Shown: one piece after another, positions 60,338 through 64,000 of the stretch
Layout of the letters: each line of letters starts with the position of its first letter
Numbering within the stretch: position 1 is the first letter of the stretch
NCBI RefSeq assembly: GCF_006965485.1
Contig: NZ_CP041360.1
Location: 6,738,501 to 6,802,500, forward strand
Length of the DNA: 64,000 bases
Source: Spirosoma sp. KCTC 42546
Lineage (GTDB): Bacteria > Bacteroidota > Bacteroidia > Cytophagales > Spirosomataceae
Direction of reading: 5' to 3'
Position numbers and translations under genes: made by a program
The notes under the pieces: generated by a model
What the model was told of the DNA's origin: nothing
The model's database searches: none
What the model saw: only the letters and a program-made list of their open reading frames with translations

Positions 60338-61454
60338 GACCTACTATTTAATTGCTGGCGAACGTTCCGGCGACCTTCACGGTGCGAATCTGATCCGGGG
60401 CATTCGTCAGTACGATCCGGCGGCAAACTGTCGGGCATATGGCGGTGAGCAAATGGAAGCTGCCGGGGCTGTGATGGTGCGTCATTATCGCGAGATGGCG
60501 TTCATGGGATTTCTGGAGGTAGTTAAAAATCTCGGTACTATTCGCCGGATATTGCACGAGTGCCAGGCTGACCTGCTTGCTCACCGACCCGACGCGCTTA
60601 TTCTGATCGACTATGCTGGTTTCAATCTTCGCATGGCGCGGTTTGCCAAACAGCACGGCATTCGGGTGTTTTACTATATCTCGCCAAAAGTCTGGGCCTG
60701 GAATCAACGTCGGGCACTGAAGATCAAAGCGAATGTAGACCGGTTATTTACAATTCTACCCTTCGAGACCGAGTTCTTCGCTACATACGATTACAAAGTC
60801 GATTATGTTGGTAATCCACTGCTCGATGCGCTGGCTGACTTCAAACCTGATCCTGCGTTTCGGGCTAAGTCAGGGTTAGGAGAACAACCCATTATTGCCC
60901 TGTTACCCGGTAGCCGCCATCAGGAAATTACGTCGATTCTGCCCATTATGCTACAGACCACCCGACAGTTTCCAGACTATCAATTTGTGGTTGGTACGGT
61001 AAGCAATCTTCCCGATAAACTGTATTCCGATTTGTTGGCCGACTACCCAACCGTGAAACAAGTCGATGATGCGGCTTACGATTTGCTTCAGGTAGCTACA
61101 GCCGCCCTCGTTACATCAGGAACGGCCACACTCGAAACGGCCCTACTGAACATCCCACAGGTGGTTTGCTACAAAACAACGGGCATAAGCTATGCTATTG
61201 CTAAACGACTCATTGCCGTACCGTTTATCTCGCTCGTCAACCTGATTGCCGACCGAGAAGTGGTAAAGGAGCTGATTCAGAACGATCTTACACCAACTCG
61301 GGCAGCCCTGGAACTGAAAGCTATTTTACCGGGCAACCCGGGTCGAACTGTGCAACTGGCTGGTTATGCAAGTGTGCAGCAAAAAATGGGCGATCCGGGC
61401 GCATCCGAACGAGCAGGCCGGTTAATGGTCGAAGCACTACAAGAGAGCATCTGA
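60336..61454 (+). CDS. lpxB: Lipid-A-disaccharide synthase
   Basis: A 372-residue glycosyltransferase (GT-B). AGERSGDLHGANL at residues 7-19 is the LpxB signature, with YYISPKVWAWNQRRALKIK near 115, the GNPLLDAL block near 160, LLPGSRHQEI near 190 and SGTATLETALLNIPQVVCYK near 265. It joins UDP-diacylglucosamine to lipid X at the inner membrane. Start is the ATG of 60336, which lies in the repeat arm; the protein N-terminus is otherwise complete. Confidence 0.95.
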   Translation: MTYYLIAGERSGDLHGANLIRGIRQYDPAANCRAYGGEQMEAAGAVMVRHYREMAFMGFLEVVKNLGTIRRILHECQADLLAHRPDALILIDYAGFNLRMARFAKQHGIRVFYYISPKVWAWNQRRALKIKANVDRLFTILPFETEFFATYDYKVDYVGNPLLDALADFKPDPAFRAKSGLGEQPIIALLPGSRHQEITSILPIMLQTTRQFPDYQFVVGTVSNLPDKLYSDLLADYPTVKQVDDAAYDLLQVATAALVTSGTATLETALLNIPQVVCYKTTGISYAIAKRLIAVPFISLVNLIADREVVKELIQNDLTPTRAALELKAILPGNPGRTVQLAGYASVQQKMGDPGASERAGRLMVEALQESI

Positions 61455-61552
61455 GCTAAACCCCGCTGAATAATTATATCATTAAAATATGATATAAAAC
61501 ATATTGATTTCATTCCCGTTGGCGTTGACTCAGACCACACTTAAGTCGTTCA

Positions 61553-62989
61553 ATGCCTTTTATACTCTACCCAATCCGCATCTATAGGAGTATACTATTC
61601 TTATTTTTAGCCCTATTATTTATCACATTTAGTTACAGAGCCTCCTATTTTGATGAAGCCTGGTTTGCAGAACAATCCTTTTGGTTCATACGAGATGGTC
61701 AGGTACGGTCAGAGCTATTTCGTGGCTACAATGGCTGGGAAACTAGTCTGTATGTCTTTCATAAACTGTTTGTGTATGCGGGAGCGCTGGTGATGTCGAT
61801 CACGGGTATTTCCGTTGCTTCCAGTAAACTAGTCAGCATATTCTTTGGCCTATTAGGCGGGTATTTAGTTTGGCAACACGGCCAGAAGTCGTCGCGGGAG
61901 CAGCAGTGGTTGTCGGTACTTCTGTATTTTGGATGTGGTACGCTAATTCGGTATATATCGGTTAACCGGCCCGAAGCGATGTGTATGACGCTTGGGTTTG
62001 CGTCTTATCTATGCCTGGACCCACCCCATGCATCATCACGACCGAAACCCATCCTTGCGGGTATATTAGCGAGCTTAGCGGCCTTAACGCATCTCAACGG
62101 TCTGATCTATTTGTTAGCTGGCGCTAGCTGGCTTTATCTGAAAACAGGCTGGCGACCAACTAGTAGGTTTGCCATAGTGGGTGCACTAACCCTAAGTTTA
62201 TATGGCCTGGATGCCTTTTTGGATGGAAATCTGGCGATGTTAGTCAAACAGTTTCTTTACGATCCTGCTACCCAGCAAAACCTGCACCTGAGCGATAAGC
62301 TATCTGTTCTGGCTGATTATCACCGAATCTTTTTCTACGGTCAGAATGAGATTGCCTTAACGGCACTCGCTATCCTTTGTGGGATTGCATTCAGACACTA
62401 CCTCAACCTAACGCAGCCTATTTTTCTGTATACCCTCTTATTGATTGGCTCCTTCTGGCTGCTCACCAAGAGTATCACAGATATCTACTTTCTACTATTT
62501 ATTCCCTGGCTCGCTATACTGACAGCCCATTGGTTAACAAGCTATCTGCCTGCGCAACCCATCTGGCAGAAGAAAGCAGCCAGAATCCTCCTGATTCTCT
62601 ACGGGCTTATTGCTGGTTTACAGTTCGTTAATGTTTTAACCGAAAATAAGAACGCGCTTCATACAGAGGCACATAATGCCTTACTAGCCAATCACATGCC
62701 CAATAAGCATGCAAAAGTTATTGCCCCTCTCGAATTCTTCTTTGGCCAGATGGACAACTACAAAATTCTTGGGTTAACCTATTTTTACCTACTTGAACGA
62801 GAAAAGGGGAAAATTCCTCTCGATACGTTTTTTCGCCAGGCAGACCAGGCGCGGGTAGAATACATCATTAGTGATCATCGGCTGAATGCGAGTTACGACA
62901 TTCCCATTCATGCGCCCGCCCGAATAGGCGTTTACCAACGTATTTTTCAAGATAGCTGGAATACCATCTACGCCCGCCAACACAGGTAG
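61553..62989 (+). CDS. GT39/ArnT-like polytopic glycosyltransferase
   Basis: A 478-residue membrane protein with about ten segments. YFDEAWFAEQSF near residue 32 carries the acidic DE pair of the first loop of PMT/ArnT-type glycosyltransferases, and ELFRGYNGWETSLYVFHKLF follows. No soluble domain of note. Such enzymes use polyprenyl-phosphate sugars to modify lipid A, proteins or polysaccharide; placement next to lpxB hints at a lipid-A or envelope sugar, by inference only. The C-terminal part (EYIISDHRLNASYD) is periplasmic. Confidence 0.8.
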   Translation: MPFILYPIRIYRSILFLFLALLFITFSYRASYFDEAWFAEQSFWFIRDGQVRSELFRGYNGWETSLYVFHKLFVYAGALVMSITGISVASSKLVSIFFGLLGGYLVWQHGQKSSREQQWLSVLLYFGCGTLIRYISVNRPEAMCMTLGFASYLCLDPPHASSRPKPILAGILASLAALTHLNGLIYLLAGASWLYLKTGWRPTSRFAIVGALTLSLYGLDAFLDGNLAMLVKQFLYDPATQQNLHLSDKLSVLADYHRIFFYGQNEIALTALAILCGIAFRHYLNLTQPIFLYTLLLIGSFWLLTKSITDIYFLLFIPWLAILTAHWLTSYLPAQPIWQKKAARILLILYGLIAGLQFVNVLTENKNALHTEAHNALLANHMPNKHAKVIAPLEFFFGQMDNYKILGLTYFYLLEREKGKIPLDTFFRQADQARVEYIISDHRLNASYDIPIHAPARIGVYQRIFQDSWNTIYARQHR

Positions 62990-62997
62990 GTATACCC

Positions 62998-63780
62998 TTA
63001 TTTACCCATCCACTGCTTAAAATCGCTTACTTTCTCACGACTTACAAGCGCTTCTTTGTCGAACACGGGCTTGAGGCTAAGAGCCAGCCGATTGCCGAAA
63101 TAAGGTTGTATCTGGTCTACAGTTTGATGGGTGACAATGACTCCCCGGTTGATTCGGAAAAAGCGGCCCGGATCGAGGGCATCGGCAATTTCATCCAGTG
63201 TATAATCGACCAGAAACTTCTGCCCCGTGTGCATGGCGAAAAAACTGTACCGATCTTCGGTATAGAAATAAGCGATCTCTCCTACTTCGACCGATAGCAT
63301 CCGCTGGCCCTGACGTACCAGAAATCGCTGACGATAATCTCGGGGTGACTGGCTCTGAAGCTGTTGCAGCAGCTTTTCGATATTGAGGCTAGGGACATTG
63401 CCCGACTGACTCCGCAGATCCTCATATTTTTGCAGGCTTCGCTGTAAGTCGTCTCGCTGGATGGGTTTTAGCAGATAGTCTATGCTGTTTACCTTGAATG
63501 CCTGAAGGGCATATTCATCGTAGGAGGTTGTAAAAATTACGGTACTACGTACGGTGGTTCGCTCAAAAATCTCGAAACTTTGTCCATCGGCTAATTCAAT
63601 ATCTAGGAAAATCAGGTCAGGGTCTGGCTGTCCTTTTGCCCGAAGACCCTCCAACCAGTCTACTGTATCTTCAATGCTGGCTGTTACCCCCAACACTTTT
63701 AAGGTGGGAGCTACTTCAGCCAATAATTTCTGAAGTTTGCGAACAGCTAATTCTTCATCCTCAACAATCAGAGCATTCAT
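62998..63780 (-). CDS. LytTR-family response regulator
   Basis: A 260-residue two-component regulator. Receiver: MNALIVEDEE (E7, D8), phosphoacceptor D60 (PDLIFLDIEL), DYLLKPIQRDD with K near 106. Residues about 155-258 form a LytTR DNA-binding domain (RFLVRQGQRMLSVEVGEIAYFYTEDR, LDEIADALDPGRFFRINRGVIV). Its ATG overlaps the stop of the kinase gene at 63777, so they are one unit. Targets unknown. Confidence 0.95.
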   Translation of the reverse strand: MNALIVEDEELAVRKLQKLLAEVAPTLKVLGVTASIEDTVDWLEGLRAKGQPDPDLIFLDIELADGQSFEIFERTTVRSTVIFTTSYDEYALQAFKVNSIDYLLKPIQRDDLQRSLQKYEDLRSQSGNVPSLNIEKLLQQLQSQSPRDYRQRFLVRQGQRMLSVEVGEIAYFYTEDRYSFFAMHTGQKFLVDYTLDEIADALDPGRFFRINRGVIVTHQTVDQIQPYFGNRLALSLKPVFDKEALVSREKVSDFKQWMGK

Positions 63781-64000
63781 GCGGTTGCTTGTTTTTTTTC
63801 CAGTAGTGGTAATGTGACAGTAAAATAATCCGGGCCAGTTTCGATAGTGGGTGCCGGGCAGGCTAATAGCTCATATTTAGCCTGAATATTTGTTAGTCCA
63901 ACCTGCGTCGACTCTAAAAGCACAGGCCCGGACCGGCTCGTTTTTTTCTGAAGGTTATTGCGCACCAGAAGGTAGCCCCGCTCGGTGGTCATAATGTCGA
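63777..64000 (-). CDS. LytS-type histidine kinase, C-terminal fragment (cut by window edge)
   Basis: Only the C-terminal 70 or so residues are in the window; the frame continues past 64000 and the codon at 63992 is an internal Met. NNLQKK, then VGLTNIQAKYELL is the late HATPase segment (GLxNIxxRYxLL) of the sensor kinases that pair with LytTR regulators. It is the partner of the overlapping regulator. Confidence 0.85.
   Translation of the reverse strand, partial: DIMTTERGYLLVRNNLQKKTSRSGPVLLESTQVGLTNIQAKYELLACPAPTIETGPDYFTVTLPLLEKKQATA

Noticed and set aside
8950..60340. Palindromes as a CRISPR array
   Set aside because: No regular repeat-spacer spacing and no cas genes.

Overview
This 64 kb window is ordinary, gene-dense chromosome of a Bacteroidota bacterium, most likely a Cytophagales member close to Spirosoma (inference; no 16S is present). 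Pointers are a fused CcoN-CcoO oxidase subunit, a GLPGLI protein beside a TonB-receptor-like barrel, a giant SdrD/DUF11 surface protein, LytTR regulation, a response regulator fused to a CRP module, and many promoters of the Bacteroidota TAnnTTTG type. I see no rRNA, tRNA, CRISPR array, transposase or phage genes.

Layout. 1-4719: 5-prime part of a giant secreted adhesin-like gene (minus), then an AT-rich gap. 5584-10602: acidic protein, UspA-like protein, a PAS histidine kinase with a REC-CRP regulator, a thioredoxin-like protein, a helical protein and a Crp-type regulator. 10760-18994: lgt, a family 43-like glycosidase, an SDR plus AraC regulator, small secreted and Rossmann proteins, a LigB-type dioxygenase and a bestrophin. 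19358-34752: cbb3 oxidase locus (SafE-like, ccoH, ccoG, ccoP, ccoQ, ccoNO, ccoS, all minus) with a desaturase, an MFS transporter and a large catalase between it and ccoI, then hemN. 35155-41817: small membrane protein, GLPGLI protein plus outer-membrane barrel, pabB and an NYN-cold-shock protein. 42190-49076: hisB, a 33-residue membrane peptide, an acyltransferase, two TonB-type proteins and the two enzymes of carboxyspermidine-type polyamine synthesis. 49311-58580: a small orphan protein, TetR, Xaa-Pro aminopeptidase, subtilase, a duplicated-domain exported protein next to an OmpR/HK pair, DUF486 and MFS. 58591-64000: hldD, queD, lpxB, a GT39-like membrane protein and a LytTR/LytS pair cut by the window edge.

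The most striking feature is not a gene. About two dozen intergenic spacers are themselves long inverted repeats, often perfect over 24-36 bp, many running from the stop codon of one gene to within a few bases of the next start. Each has its own low-complexity arm sequence built from short tandem units, but several loci share an arm family. Two sit in frame inside ccoG and ccoI, and a related unit is tandemly repeated inside pabB. In two loci one arm carries an extra tandem unit the other lacks. This looks like a dispersed, actively evolving palindrome class that may control termination, mRNA stability or translation starts; no encoding enzyme is visible in the window.

Two clusters work as pathways: cco genes, ccoI and hemN for microaerobic respiration, and nspC plus carboxynorspermidine dehydrogenase for polyamines. 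Coordinates of repeats were counted by eye and may be off by a base.
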